Notes: generated from the letters alone by a model not told the origin. A stretch of DNA of 64,000 nucleotides from Corynebacterium sp. Marseille-P4321 (GCF_903645305.1 NZ_CAHJXO010000003.1:62001-126000); one strand, 5' to 3'; positions 9,206 through 20,046 are shown, counted from the first letter of the stretch. Translations and numbers: made by a program.

Positions 9206-9876
9206 ACCCCGGTTTCTATGCGCTAGTTGGCCCCAACGCTGCTGGCAAAACCCACTACCTGCACACGCTGATGGGACCTAATGCCGCGTTTGTACCGGCT
9301 GGCCCGGACGCGAAGTTCGCCGGTGCAACCGTGACGGATCACATACGCGCCGCGCGCGCCAGCCGCCCGCTCGACCCCATCGAATTTCCGGACGCGCGCA
9401 TTGACGAACTCTCGGTCGGCGAACGCCGTCTCCTCACCCTCGAAGTCGCACTCGCCGCCAATAAGCCACTCTTGCTCCTCGACGAGCCCTTCGACGGCAT
9501 CGACACCGCCACCCGCAAGCGCGTCCGCGAGCGACTCATCGACCACATATCCGAGGACCCGCAACTCACCATCGTCATGTCCTCACATCGATCGGAAGAT
9601 TTCAGGGGCTTGGCCAACCACGTCATTCAAGTCTTCGATAAGAGCGTTTCGGAGCCAATGCTTATCGACGATTTACGCCGGTCCTTCCCCACCATTACCG
9701 GCCCGGCAGACGTTATCGCTGAGCTGGCGTCGCAACACCGCACGATCGAAACATCGTCGCTCGGCCCCGTGGCGAAAGCGGTCTTCTCAGAGCCCGTCGA
9801 TACGCACCTGAACTGCACCTACCCCGACGATGCCGAACTGATTGATCTTCTCGCCACCGAAAGGATCGCACGATGA
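9202..9876 (+). CDS. ABC transporter ATP-binding protein
   Basis: This is a compact 224-residue ABC ATPase. It has the Walker A loop GPNAAGKT near residue 10, the signature LSVGERR near 70, the Walker B LLLLDEPFDGID near 92, and the switch His in SSHR. The region between Walker A and the signature is shorter than usual. It couples ATP hydrolysis to the membrane protein encoded next. Overlapping start and stop with both neighbours place it in the GntR operon. The substrate cannot be deduced. Confidence 0.9.
   Translation: MNPGFYALVGPNAAGKTHYLHTLMGPNAAFVPAGPDAKFAGATVTDHIRAARASRPLDPIEFPDARIDELSVGERRLLTLEVALAANKPLLLLDEPFDGIDTATRKRVRERLIDHISEDPQLTIVMSSHRSEDFRGLANHVIQVFDKSVSEPMLIDDLRRSFPTITGPADVIAELASQHRTIETSSLGPVAKAVFSEPVDTHLNCTYPDDAELIDLLATERIAR
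9660..9670 (+). repeat. Iterated 11-mer, copy 4
   Basis: GCTTATCGACG in the ABC ATPase gene, read as Met-Leu-Ile-Asp-Asp. Confidence 0.9.
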
Positions 9877-10559
9877 AACTCTTCCTCAGCCCCATCAAGC
9901 CGAAACTCTACCTGGGAGCCTTTCTCCTGCTGTGTCTGGCGACACCCCTCGGCCGCCTACTGTTCGCCGACGGAGGATTGTGGACCATGGCGGGCGCAGC
10001 TGCACTGTGTTTCCTTTTCGCGGCGGGCGGAGCGCAGTGGCAGGCTATGAACCAGCTGGGCGCTAGCTTCACTAGGTGGATGGATTCAGCTGCGGTGACC
10101 GCTCTCGTCGCGGCAGCGATTCTTGGCCCCCTGACCGCGGCTTCAGCGGTGCTCCATCAATTCCAAAACCCGCAATACGAGCGCCATGACCTGTTTCTGA
10201 TCACCATTGCAGAACCAGTGATGTGGGTGGATGCGTACGGCTTGCCATCTACTGTAGACGGTGCGGCGCAGGACTTCACCTCTATCTCTTTGACCGTCCT
10301 GCTGCACTTTGTCGTGTTCCTGACGGCGGCGCTTATTGGCCTGGCAATTGGCCTTGCCCTAGGTACCCGGTTGCAGTGGCTCGTAGTTGGCGGGGTGCTC
10401 GCGGCCGGTTTCCTAGGCGTCTTGATTGGCATCCTCACCGAGAATCCGGCGGATCACTTCCACCCCAACCCGTACGTCGTCGCCGTGAACGTCGCGGGAG
10501 CGATTGCTCTGGCAACGTGCGCAGTGGTGTTCACCCGCACGCGTCGGTTCGTTCGCTAA
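9873..10559 (+). CDS. ABC transporter membrane subunit
   Basis: This is a 228-residue membrane protein with about six hydrophobic helices: LYLGAFLLLCLATPLG, MAGAAALCFLFAAGG, AAVTALVAAAILGPLTAASAV, VLLHFVVFLTAALIGLAIGLAL, WLVVGGVLAAGFLGVLIGIL and VAVNVAGAIALATCAVVF. It has no recognisable permease motif, but position and overlap (ATGA-type) with the ATPase gene make it the transmembrane partner of a YtrA-type exporter. It ends back-to-back with bsaP, which is on the other strand. Confidence 0.82.
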   Translation: MKLFLSPIKPKLYLGAFLLLCLATPLGRLLFADGGLWTMAGAAALCFLFAAGGAQWQAMNQLGASFTRWMDSAAVTALVAAAILGPLTAASAVLHQFQNPQYERHDLFLITIAEPVMWVDAYGLPSTVDGAAQDFTSISLTVLLHFVVFLTAALIGLAIGLALGTRLQWLVVGGVLAAGFLGVLIGILTENPADHFHPNPYVVAVNVAGAIALATCAVVFTRTRRFVR

Positions 10560-10763
10560 CTACTTCTCCAGCCACTCGGAGCGCAGCACCCCGTGCCGGG
10601 AGCACACCGCCTCCCACGCCACGGGGTTCATTTTCACCACCATGCGTCGCCCACAAATTGGGCAGATCCGCGGGGCATCCCAGGGCCGCTCAGGGTTGAG
10701 CGGCCAGGCGATCTCGCCGGAGAGCACCTTGTCGGCGAGCTCGGTGGAATCCGGAACACGCAT
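10560..10763 (-). CDS. bsaP: Biotin synthase auxiliary protein BsaP
   Basis: This is a 67-residue protein with three cysteines, CPIC (Cys34 and Cys37) and Cys54 in AVCSRHG. It lies directly downstream of bioB, whose stop shares a base with its start. Actinobacterial BsaP proteins have this size, motif and position. They carry an iron-sulfur cluster proposed to supply sulfur to biotin synthase. I infer the name from motif plus location; the protein could also be read simply as a small zinc-ribbon-like protein. Confidence 0.8.
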   Translation of the reverse strand: MRVPDSTELADKVLSGEIAWPLNPERPWDAPRICPICGRRMVVKMNPVAWEAVCSRHGVLRSEWLEK

Positions 10764-11842
10764 TACAGCGACTTGATCGTGTCGTAGAGCGCACCGTGGC
10801 CGGAGTGCTGCTTCTGCCCCACCGGGGTAATCGGTAACGAAACGCGGCCAGAAGTGGTCTCCATGACGTTGTCCACGGCATCGCGGTCGCGCTCCATCGG
10901 GCGGCCGAACGTGGTCAGATAATTGCCGCCGATGATCGCGTTGGCTCCGCCCAGCAAACCGGCTTCGGTGCCGTCGTCGCCAAGCGCAAGCTCCGTGCCG
11001 CCCGCAAAGCGCAACTGCGTCGACGGCATAGCCAGGCGGAACGCGGCGACGGTGCGCAGCGCCTCGCCCTGCGGAACGAGCGGGCGGTCGGCAAACGGGG
11101 TGCCGGGGCGCGGGTCGAGGAAGTTCATCGGCACCTCCTCCGGCTCAATCTCCGCGAGCTGGACGGCGAACTCGGCGCGCTGCTCGATCGTCTCACCCAT
11201 GCCGATGATGCCGCCGCAGCACGTCTCGATCCCCTCGGCCCGCACGTGTTCGAGGGTGTCCTTGCGCTCCTGCCACGTGTGGGTGGTCACCACGTTGGGG
11301 AAGAACGAGCGGGCGGTTTCGAAGTTGTGGTTGTAGCGGCTCACGCCCATCTGTGCGAGCTGGTGCGCCTGCTCGCGGGTCAAGATGCCCAACGATGCGG
11401 AGATCGAGATGTCCACCTCGTCTGTGATTGCGGTGACGGCCTCAGCGACCTGGTCGAGCAGCTTCTGGTCCGGACTCTTCACCGCGGCCACGATGCAGAA
11501 CTCGCCCGCGCCCATCTTCTCCGACTGCTTGGCGGCCTCCACCAGCTCGGCAATGTCGAGCGTCACCGCGCGGACCGGGGACTCGAACAGGCCGGACTGG
11601 GAGCAGAAGTGGCAGTCCTCGGGGCAGCCGCCGGTTTTCAGCGAGATGATGCCCTCCAGCGACACATCCACGCCGCAGTGCTTGATGCGCACCTGGTGGG
11701 CGAGGTCGAGAAGCTCCTGCAGGCGCTCGTCCTCGATGCGCAGGATCTGCACGAGCTCGTCCTGGTTCAGCCCGATGCCTTGCTCGAGCGCTTTTTCGCG
11801 GGCGATGTCCAAAATGTCGCGAGACTCGGTTGGTGCCGTCAT
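10763..11842 (-). CDS. bioB: Biotin synthase
   Basis: This radical-SAM enzyme converts dethiobiotin to biotin. The 359-residue protein carries the cluster motif CPEDCHFC (Cys73, Cys77, Cys80) and the conserved C-terminal GGRE-equivalent region [14 protein letters not shown] followed by [13 protein letters not shown]. The ATG at 11842 follows a GGAGTAAGA ribosome binding site. The open frame continues upstream through the operators and is not coding there. It forms an operon with bsaP. Two BioQ-like palindromes flank its promoter, so it is probably repressed when biotin is plentiful. Confidence 0.96.
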   Translation of the reverse strand: MTAPTESRDILDIAREKALEQGIGLNQDELVQILRIEDERLQELLDLAHQVRIKHCGVDVSLEGIISLKTGGCPEDCHFCSQSGLFESPVRAVTLDIAELVEAAKQSEKMGAGEFCIVAAVKSPDQKLLDQVAEAVTAITDEVDISISASLGILTREQAHQLAQMGVSRYNHNFETARSFFPNVVTTHTWQERKDTLEHVRAEGIETCCGGIIGMGETIEQRAEFAVQLAEIEPEEVPMNFLDPRPGTPFADRPLVPQGEALRTVAAFRLAMPSTQLRFAGGTELALGDDGTEAGLLGGANAIIGGNYLTTFGRPMERDRDAVDNVMETTSGRVSLPITPVGQKQHSGHGALYDTIKSL

Positions 11843-11851
11843 TCTTACTCC

Positions 11852-11866
11852 TGAACGCCGTTCAAC
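11852..11866. promoter_or_regulatory. BioQ-like operator, proximal copy
   Basis: TGAACGCCGTTCAAC contains a perfect TGAAC-N3-GTTCA palindrome. It lies between the bioB ribosome binding site and the -10 region. BioQ, the TetR-type biotin repressor of corynebacteria, binds TGAAC-N3-GTTxx sites. Confidence 0.75.
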
Positions 11867-11883
11867 TACAGGGAATGTGTGGG

Positions 11884-11889
11884 AGTGTA
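11884..11889 (-). promoter_or_regulatory. bioB -10 box
   Basis: TACACT on the minus strand lies between the two BioQ-like palindromes, with the distal palindrome covering the expected -35 position. Confidence 0.45.
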
Positions 11890-11897
11890 GCGCACCA

Positions 11898-11913
11898 GTT
11901 GAACGCCGTTCAG
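11898..11913. promoter_or_regulatory. BioQ-like operator, distal copy
   Basis: GTTGAACGCCGTTCAG is the same TGAAC-GCC-GTTCA palindrome as at 11852. Two identical operators bracketing one promoter suggest tight repression. Confidence 0.75.
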
Positions 11914-11970
11914 GGATTGGCTCCCGCATTTACCATTCCCTCCGCCCCGGCTTGGCTATACCCTGTGCAT

Positions 11971-12198
11971 ATGAACAGCAGGTCGGTAAAGATGAAAAAG
12001 CCTGTGTCGGGAACGTACCGCACTAGCCGGACTGCGGCTAGGCGAGCTGGGACCCGGGCAGGTAAGGAAGCGCGCGATGTGCGAACGAGCCGCCTCGTGA
12101 TCACCCCACCCACAGAGCCCGCCAGTTTCAGTGTCGACGACATGGTCGACGGCGAACGCAGTTCCGAAGAAATTCTGGCAGCACTGCGGAACAATTAG
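11971..12198 (+). CDS. Putative antitoxin of a VapBC-type pair
   Basis: This is a 75-residue basic protein whose C-terminal part (FSVDDMVDGERSSEEILAALRNN-like; Asp/Arg/Leu-rich helix) resembles the toxin-neutralising tails of VapB-type antitoxins. The ATG at 11971 follows a TACCCT box by 6 nt (leaderless type). A Met seven codons later is an alternative. The VapC-like gene follows 12 bp downstream. The DNA-binding half is not clearly of any one class, so the family is inferred from context. Confidence 0.6.
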   Translation: MNSRSVKMKKPVSGTYRTSRTAARRAGTRAGKEARDVRTSRLVITPPTEPASFSVDDMVDGERSSEEILAALRNN

Positions 12199-12210
12199 CA
12201 GCTGGAAGCT

Positions 12211-12603
12211 ATGATCGCCTGGTACTTTGACACGTCCGCCGCCCTGAAACTGCTGCTGAGGGAGGCCGAGTCTCCGCAATTGGTTGCAGCGATACGAAAC
12301 GTCAATCCGCAGCTTTACATCTCTGACCTAGGCGTGACCGAGTTGCGACGTGCGGCGCAGCGCGAAACGAATCTCACCCAGCAGCTCGTCTCCAACCTGC
12401 TGCGGAAGTTTCACGTCGTACAGATCGACCGACCTGTTTTCAACCAAGCCGGATTACTTCCGGGCCGGCATCTAAGATCCCTGGATGCCCTACACGTCGC
12501 TATTGCCCTGGACATGCAGGCGGACGCCCTCATTGCCTACGGCAAGCGCATGTTGGAGGCAGCTAACGAAGCCGGGCTGCAGGTACTATCCCTCGGCGCC
12601 TAG
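12211..12603 (+). CDS. PIN-domain ribonuclease toxin (VapC family)
   Basis: This 130-residue PIN domain begins MIAWYFDTSAALKLLL, where Asp7 is the first metal ligand. The conserved Glu follows in SDLGVTELRRAA and the third acidic residue in RSLDALHVAIALDMQADALIAYG. VapC toxins cleave tRNA or rRNA in a Mg-dependent way and are held inactive by the cognate antitoxin. The gene lies just downstream of the small basic protein and its 3' end overlaps the convergent xth by 4 bp. Length and motifs are intact, so it should be active. Confidence 0.85.
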   Translation: MIAWYFDTSAALKLLLREAESPQLVAAIRNVNPQLYISDLGVTELRRAAQRETNLTQQLVSNLLRKFHVVQIDRPVFNQAGLLPGRHLRSLDALHVAIALDMQADALIAYGKRMLEAANEAGLQVLSLGA

Positions 12604-13499
12604 CGGTACTCCACCACCAGCGGCGAGTGGTCGGACCAGCGCTTTTCTACCGTTTCCGCCTTGTCCACCCACGTGCGCTCCGCCCGCTCGAGCATGTTCG
12701 CTGTCGCGGCTTGGACGTCGATGCGCCACCCCGCGTCGTTGTTGAAGGCCTGCCCGCGGAACGTCCACCACGTGTACGGCGCGTGTTCCAGCCTGCGCGC
12801 TACGTCGAACCATTTCGGGGAGCAGTTTGCTTGACGACGGTGAGCTGACGCATATTCCAACGCCCCCGCCCAGCCCTCAGTCTCCTTGTCCTCCAAGTCC
12901 TGCGGCTCATCGTCCGGGAAGCAACCGAACACAGCGTCCATGAACGCGCGCTCATGCGGCAGGAAGCCGGACTTCTTCTTGTTCGTCCTCCAGTTCTTGA
13001 TGTCTTCGCGGCGGTGGCAGATGTTCCAGTCACCGCCAATCACCATGTCCGGGTACTCGTCGGCCCAGGTATCCAGCAGAGGCTCGAACTGGTCGAGAAA
13101 GCGGTATTTTTCGTCCTGTTTTTCAGTGCCGGCGGATCCTGACGGGAGGTAGAGGGAGGCGACGCGGGAGCCGTCGTCAAGCGTGCCTGCGATGAAGCGG
13201 CCCGAGTCTTCGAATTCGGGGATGCCCACCGAAACGTCGTGAAGCTTTGTGCGCGACAAAATGCCCACTCCCGCGCGCCCCTTCGCAGCGGCGGGTGCGA
13301 CCTCGAGGTGCCACCCGCGCTCGAGTGCGGGTGCGAGCGCCGCCTCCGCTTGCGCTTCGGTGGCGCGTACTTCCTGCATGAGCACCACCTCGGCCGGGGT
13401 TTCGGCGAGCCAGGCGAGCATGCCCAAGTTGTCCTCGTTGCGCACCTTCGTGGCGGCGCGGATGCCGTTGACGTTGACGGATGCGATGGTGAGACTCAT
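12600..13499 (-). CDS. xth: Exodeoxyribonuclease III family AP endonuclease
   Basis: This base-excision-repair enzyme of 299 residues has LTIASVNVNGIRAA at the N-terminus, LMQEVRA (the metal-binding Glu), YLPSGS, GGDWNICH, and the terminal WSDHSPLVVEY with the catalytic Asp-His pair. I chose the ATG at 13499. TATGGT lies 8 nt before it, whereas the open frame continues far into the antisense of icd. It is divergent from icd. Confidence 0.94.
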   Translation of the reverse strand: MSLTIASVNVNGIRAATKVRNEDNLGMLAWLAETPAEVVLMQEVRATEAQAEAALAPALERGWHLEVAPAAAKGRAGVGILSRTKLHDVSVGIPEFEDSGRFIAGTLDDGSRVASLYLPSGSAGTEKQDEKYRFLDQFEPLLDTWADEYPDMVIGGDWNICHRREDIKNWRTNKKKSGFLPHERAFMDAVFGCFPDDEPQDLEDKETEGWAGALEYASAHRRQANCSPKWFDVARRLEHAPYTWWTFRGQAFNNDAGWRIDVQAATANMLERAERTWVDKAETVEKRWSDHSPLVVEYR

Positions 13500-13568
13500 G
13501 CGTTTGCACCATACCGGCTCGGCCGACGCGGTACGCTTGGGGGCTGAACTCTCAAAACACTTAGTTAG

Positions 13569-15764
<2,196 letters not shown>

Positions 15765-15780
15765 CTCGCTGACCCCGAAT

Positions 15781-15815
15781 CGGCCGGCCGCGGAGGTGTA
15801 CTCCGCGGCCGGCCG
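15781..15815 (+). terminator. icd terminator hairpin
   Basis: A perfect 15-bp stem (15781-15795 with 15801-15815) has a 5-nt loop and begins 17 bp after the icd stop. A strict U-tract is missing (TGTGTTGTG follows). Confidence 0.7.
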
Positions 15816-16015
15816 TGTGTTGTGCACGATTCTTTCTCGTCCCGTACGTTCACACTCTTTCTTGCTTCGTAACCAGAAAAGGGCGCCAGCACAGGCCTAA
15901 AACCCCTCCAAAATATCTCTTACCTGCGGAAACGTTTTCTTGCCTGTTTCTTGCTTCTGGGGCGGATTTTAGGGTGGATCCACCTCTCCGCCTCCGGGGT
16001 GTCGAAGCCGACAAC

Positions 16016-16081
16016 CTACCCGGCGTCGCGCAGGGCGATGGCCAGCCCGTTCATGATGACCTCAATCGTCCTGGAAAGCCA
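16016..16081 (-). pseudogene. C-terminal relic resembling a TetR-family regulator
   Basis: Reading leftwards, the minus strand gives TIEVIMNGLAIALRDAG and a stop at 16016. This pattern is common at the end of TetR-type regulators. Only about 20 residues remain and no upstream part is visible. The assignment rests on this short match. Confidence 0.35.
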
Positions 16082-16113
16082 AGGACGCCGATGAAGTTCG
16101 GAGGTTTTCTCGC

Positions 16114-16185
16114 ATTGAAACCATCGACGACATCCTTGCGGACCTCGAACGGGGGTTTGCGGCGATCGAACCCAACGCGGGTTAA
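16114..16185 (+). pseudogene. C-terminal relic of a second metY-like gene
   Basis: The plus strand encodes IETIDDILADLERGFAAIEP and four more residues before TAA. The intact MetY ends IEAIEDIIADLERGFAAI. The synonymous positions differ, so this is an old paralogue fragment and not a recent duplication. Upstream the similarity stops abruptly. Confidence 0.65.
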
Positions 16186-16229
16186 GCCAGCTTTATATTC
16201 ATGAAAAAGTAAAGGCCAACCATACCGAA

Positions 16230-16245
16230 TAGACAGCTTGGTTCA
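16230..16245 (+). promoter_or_regulatory. McbR-like operator upstream of metY
   Basis: TAGACAGCTTGGTTCA resembles the McbR consensus TAGAC-N6-GTCTA, with a perfect left half and a weak right half. It overlaps the predicted -35 region of metY. Confidence 0.45.
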
Positions 16246-16265
16246 AAGCGCCGTACCAAGCAGGA

Positions 16266-16271
16266 TAAATT
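16266..16271 (+). promoter_or_regulatory. metY -10 box
   Basis: TAAATT ends 7 nt before the ATG at 16279, supporting that start over the in-frame TTG at 16270. Confidence 0.5.
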
Positions 16272-16278
16272 GCAACGC

Positions 16279-17601
16279 ATGGCGAACTACGACAACTCGA
16301 ACGCACAGGAATGGTCCTTCGACACCCGCGCCATCCACGCGGGCCAGCAGGTTGATCAGGATTACGGCGCGCGGAACCAGCCGATCTACATGACCACGAG
16401 CTATGTCTTCAACGACGCCCAGCATGCCGAGAACCGCTTCAACCTCTCGGACCCCGGCCCGATTTACACCCGTCTGACCAACCCGACCCAGCAGGCGCTG
16501 GAAGACCGTCTGGCATCCCTTGAGGGCGGTGTCGCCGCTACCGCGTTCGCCTCCGGCATGGCCGCGGAAACCGCCGCGATCCTCACCCTCGCGCAGGCCG
16601 GGGACCACGTGGTCACCTCCCCGCGCCTCTACGGCGGCACGGAGACGCTGTTCCTGCACACGCTGCCGAAGCTGGGAATCGAGTTCACCTTCGTGGACAA
16701 CCCGGACGAGCCGGAGAGTTGGCAAGCCGCGGTCCAGCCCAACACCAAGGCGTTCTACGGCGAGACTTTCGGCAACCCGATCGCGGACGTGCTGGACATC
16801 CCGGCTATTTCCGAGGTTGCGCACAACAACCAGGTGCCGCTGATCGTGGATAACACCATGGCCACCGCGGCCCTGATCAAGCCTCTGGAGCTGGGTGCGG
16901 ACATCGTCGTCATCTCCACCACGAAGTTCTACACCGGCAACGGCGCTGCCATCGGCGGCGCAATCGTCGACGGCGGGAAGTTCGACTGGACCGTCCAGCG
17001 TGACGGCGAGGATGTGTTCCCTCTGTTCACCACGCCAGACCCCGCCTACCACGGCTTGAAGTACGCCGACCTGGGTGCCCCGGCGTTCGCGCTGCGCGCC
17101 CGCGCCGGCCTGCTGCGCGACACCGGTGCGGCGATCTCCCCGTTCAACGCGTGGGTCGCGCTGCAGGGCATCGACACGCTTGCGCTGCGCGTGGAACGCC
17201 ACAACTCCAACGCGAAGAAGGTCGCGGAGTTCCTCGCCGACAACCCGAAGGTGGCCAAGGTGAACTACGCCGGCCTCGCTGGCTCGCCCTATAAGGCGAC
17301 GCAGGAGAAGCTGGGCCTGGCCTACACGGGCTCGGTGCTGTCCTTCGACATCGCGGGCGACGCAAACGACCGCACCAACGCCTGGAAGTTCATCGACGCG
17401 CTCAAGCTGCACTCCAACCTTGCGAATATTGGCGACGTGCGCTCCCTAGTGGTTCACCCGGCCTCCACCACCCACTCGCAGTCGGACGAGGCAGGTCTTG
17501 CTCGCGCCGGCATCACGCAGGCCACCGTGCGCTTGTCCGTGGGCATTGAGGCGATTGAGGACATCATCGCCGACCTCGAGCGCGGCTTCGCGGCGATCTA
17601 G
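16279..17601 (+). CDS. metY: O-acetylhomoserine sulfhydrylase
   Basis: This PLP enzyme of the Cys/Met metabolism family makes homocysteine from O-acetylhomoserine and sulfide (direct sulfhydrylation). The 440-residue protein closely follows corynebacterial MetY, with SPRLYGGTETLFLHTLPKLG, VDNTMATAALIKPLELGAD and the PLP-lysine context STTKFYTGNGAAIGG. SVGIEAIEDIIADLERGFAAI is the C-terminus. The ATG at 16279 is leaderless. metX starts on the base after the stop, so the two steps from homoserine to homocysteine form one operon. An upstream McbR-like site suggests repression by methionine supply. Confidence 0.96.
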   Translation: MANYDNSNAQEWSFDTRAIHAGQQVDQDYGARNQPIYMTTSYVFNDAQHAENRFNLSDPGPIYTRLTNPTQQALEDRLASLEGGVAATAFASGMAAETAAILTLAQAGDHVVTSPRLYGGTETLFLHTLPKLGIEFTFVDNPDEPESWQAAVQPNTKAFYGETFGNPIADVLDIPAISEVAHNNQVPLIVDNTMATAALIKPLELGADIVVISTTKFYTGNGAAIGGAIVDGGKFDWTVQRDGEDVFPLFTTPDPAYHGLKYADLGAPAFALRARAGLLRDTGAAISPFNAWVALQGIDTLALRVERHNSNAKKVAEFLADNPKVAKVNYAGLAGSPYKATQEKLGLAYTGSVLSFDIAGDANDRTNAWKFIDALKLHSNLANIGDVRSLVVHPASTTHSQSDEAGLARAGITQATVRLSVGIEAIEDIIADLERGFAAI

Positions 17602-18738
17602 ATGCTCGCTCCCGAAGGCCAGCTGGCCACCGTCGCGATCGGCGATTTCCACACCGAGGCAGGTGGGGTGATCGCCGATGCGCACATTGCTTATCGACGA
17701 TGGGGCGTTCCCCAAGGCGACTTCAAAGGCAGAAACAACATCTTGCTGGTGGAGCACGCGCTCACCGCCGGTTCGGAGGCGGACGAGTGGTGGTCCGGCG
17801 TCATCGGCCCCGGTTTGGCCCTAGACACCAACAAGTGGTGCGTGGTGTGCACTAACGCACTCGGCTCCTGCTACGGCTCCACGGGCCCCGCGAGCGAGCA
17901 CCCCGACGGCGGTCGCTGGGGTTCGCGCTTTCCCGCCATCTCGATTCGCGACATGGTGCGCGCAGAGCACGCGTTCATGCGCGAGCTAGGCATCGAGCGT
18001 GTCCATGCGGTGCTCGGCGGGTCCATGGGCGGCGCACGCACGCTGGAGTGGACGCTGCTTTACCCGGAGCAGGTGGATTACGCCCTAGTGCTGGCTGTGT
18101 CCGCGCGTGCGAGCGCGTGGCAGATCGGGATCCAGACCGCGCAGATCAACGCGATTACCAGCGACCCGGCCTGGCACGGCGGGGATTACTACGCCACCGG
18201 CGAATCCCCCGACGAGGGCTTGGCCGCCGCCCGCCGCATCGCGCACCTGACCTACCGCGGGGAGCTGGAAATCGACGAACGCTTCGGCACCGCGTCCCAA
18301 CCCGGCGAGAACCCCTTAGGCACCTTCCGCGACGACAACCAACGCTTCGCGGTGCAGAGCTACCTGGAGTACCAAGGCGTGAAGCTGACCAAGCGTTTCG
18401 ACGCCGGCGCCTACGTCGCCATCACCGAAGCACTCAATCGCCACGACGTGGGACGCGGCCGCGGCGGTCTGAACAAGGCCCTCGCCTCATCGACGGTGCC
18501 CACCATGATCGTCGGCGTGGACACAGACATCTTGTACCCGTACCACCAGCAGGAACACCTCTCGCGCAACCTAGGCAACCTGCTGGCCATGTCGAAGCTC
18601 TCCTCCCCCGTCGGCCACGACGCCTTCCTAGTGGAGGCCCGCCAGATGGACCGCATCCTGCGCTCCTTCATCACGCTCACGGAGAAAACCCCGTCAACGC
18701 ACGCCATCGCCGCCGACAAGGGTATCTACGACATCTAG
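17602..18738 (+). CDS. metX: Homoserine O-acetyltransferase
   Basis: This enzyme transfers acetyl from acetyl-CoA to homoserine, supplying the substrate of MetY. The 378-residue alpha/beta-hydrolase-fold protein has the nucleophile elbow LGGSMGGAR with Ser141. The catalytic Asp lies in VGVDTDILYP and the His in SSPVGHDAFL. It begins directly after the metY TAG. One iterated 11-mer lies in its N-terminal codons, read as Ala-Tyr-Arg-Arg with the rare CGA codon twice. Confidence 0.96.
   Translation: MLAPEGQLATVAIGDFHTEAGGVIADAHIAYRRWGVPQGDFKGRNNILLVEHALTAGSEADEWWSGVIGPGLALDTNKWCVVCTNALGSCYGSTGPASEHPDGGRWGSRFPAISIRDMVRAEHAFMRELGIERVHAVLGGSMGGARTLEWTLLYPEQVDYALVLAVSARASAWQIGIQTAQINAITSDPAWHGGDYYATGESPDEGLAAARRIAHLTYRGELEIDERFGTASQPGENPLGTFRDDNQRFAVQSYLEYQGVKLTKRFDAGAYVAITEALNRHDVGRGRGGLNKALASSTVPTMIVGVDTDILYPYHQQEHLSRNLGNLLAMSKLSSPVGHDAFLVEARQMDRILRSFITLTEKTPSTHAIAADKGIYDI
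17689..17699 (+). repeat. Iterated 11-mer, copy 5
   Basis: GCTTATCGACG in metX, read in a third frame as Ala-Tyr-Arg-Arg. Confidence 0.9.
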
Positions 18739-18747
18739 CCGGGCGGC

Positions 18748-20046
18748 CTACACCCAGGCGCGGAACAGCTGTTGGCGCTGGAGTCCGAAGACATCCTCGT
18801 CAAGCTCCCGGCCCAGAGAGAACGGAATGAGGCGGTCCTTGTTGGGCAGGTCTGTGTCCGCGAACTCGGCTTTCGTCTGCTCGTCGAAGACCACCACGAA
18901 GCGCTTCCCGTCGACCGCGTTCAGCCCGTCGATAATGCTCGTGCCCATCTCACTGTCGAGTTCTTCGTCCCAGCCCCTGGGAATTAACTCGTTTAGATTC
19001 CGCGGCAGCCACGCGTCGATACTGCGCGCGACCGAGAGCACCTCGGTACTGCCCATGTCCTCGTTCAGCCCACTGGCTACCTCCGCGAGTTGCTCCGGCA
19101 CCTCATAATCCGGGTCGAAGAACGCTAGGACCCCGAGCGCTTCCTCCAGTTCCCGCAACACGTTTCGCCGGTACAACCCGTCTTCGTCGAAGCGGGTCGA
19201 ATGCGCCATCAGGCTCAGCTGTTTCGCGTACGCCAGGTTGATGTAGAAATCCACGGGCGTCTGACCGTCGGTCTTATCGGCGTGGCGCAGCATCTCGTGC
19301 CCCACGTCGCGCAACAGCGCAAACGATTCCCGGTCGGCTTTGAACAGGTAGCGCATCACCACCGGCCCGGTGCCCACCACGCATTCCAGCCGCGGCTCCA
19401 CCCCGCCGTCGCGAAACATCGGCACCGGAAGCACTGTCCGGCCCACGCGGCTGTACTCCGCATCTTCTAGCTCGCCGGCGTCCACCATCCGCACGCTCAC
19501 CGCGGTGCGGTCGGGCACCCTGGTTGCCCTGAAACTCTCCGGACTCTGCCTGTCGTCCGCCACCACAACCCGCCCGGCGCGCCCCGCTCCGTGCAGCCGC
19601 TCCGGCATCCAAGTCTCCAGGCTCTCGCACAGCTCGTACAGCGTCTCCCCCAGCACGAAATTGCCCGCGAGTTCCTTGCCGCGCCGAGCGATGTGGTACG
19701 CGGAGGTGAACCGAGCATCGAGCAGATGCAGCGCGCGTAGGTCGCGCTCCGCCAACTCGAAGTATTCCTTCGCCTGCTTGGGGTTCGAATCCACCGAGTC
19801 CTTCGCCAGGTCTACGAGCTGCCACGCGTGCGCGAGCAACACGTAGGCGTCGAGCGTCTCGTCGCGCCAGTCGAGTTCCAGCATCGCCAGGTCGACGACC
19901 TCCTGTAACGACGCTAAAAGTTCGTCGACGTAGTCTTCCTGCCACGGCGACAACTCGCCACCACCCGGCGGAAACACGGTGATCTCCGCTTCGAAGCGGG
20001 TGCCCCAAACATCAGATTCGAAAGAGAAGGTGTTCAGCTCGCTCAT
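18748..20046 (-). CDS. Conserved protein of unknown function, 432 residues
   Basis: I do not recognise this protein. It is soluble, acidic and mostly helical. A beta-type N-terminus (FESDVWGTRFEAEITVFPPG) is followed by a long helical region with spaced Leu/Ala (DYVDELLASLQEVVDLAMLEL, AYVLLAHAWQLVDLAKDS, YFELAERDLRALHLLDARF). A second mixed half contains RYLFKADRESFALLRDVGHE. It has no signal peptide or membrane helix. The ATG at 20046 has a strong AGGAGGACC ribosome binding site. It converges on metX with 9 bp between the stops and lies 88 bp from the end of DUF3017, so it may have its own promoter. Confidence 0.75.
   Translation of the reverse strand: MSELNTFSFESDVWGTRFEAEITVFPPGGGELSPWQEDYVDELLASLQEVVDLAMLELDWRDETLDAYVLLAHAWQLVDLAKDSVDSNPKQAKEYFELAERDLRALHLLDARFTSAYHIARRGKELAGNFVLGETLYELCESLETWMPERLHGAGRAGRVVVADDRQSPESFRATRVPDRTAVSVRMVDAGELEDAEYSRVGRTVLPVPMFRDGGVEPRLECVVGTGPVVMRYLFKADRESFALLRDVGHEMLRHADKTDGQTPVDFYINLAYAKQLSLMAHSTRFDEDGLYRRNVLRELEEALGVLAFFDPDYEVPEQLAEVASGLNEDMGSTEVLSVARSIDAWLPRNLNELIPRGWDEELDSEMGTSIIDGLNAVDGKRFVVVFDEQTKAEFADTDLPNKDRLIPFSLGRELDEDVFGLQRQQLFRAWV

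Larger units (their letters stand above)
15765..16278. other. icd-metY spacer with gene relics
   Basis: This 514-bp stretch has no intact gene. It holds the icd terminator, about 190 bp of relatively AT-rich sequence without recognisable signals, a TetR-like relic on the minus strand, a metY-like relic on the plus strand, and the metY promoter with a McbR-like half-palindrome. Confidence 0.7.
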
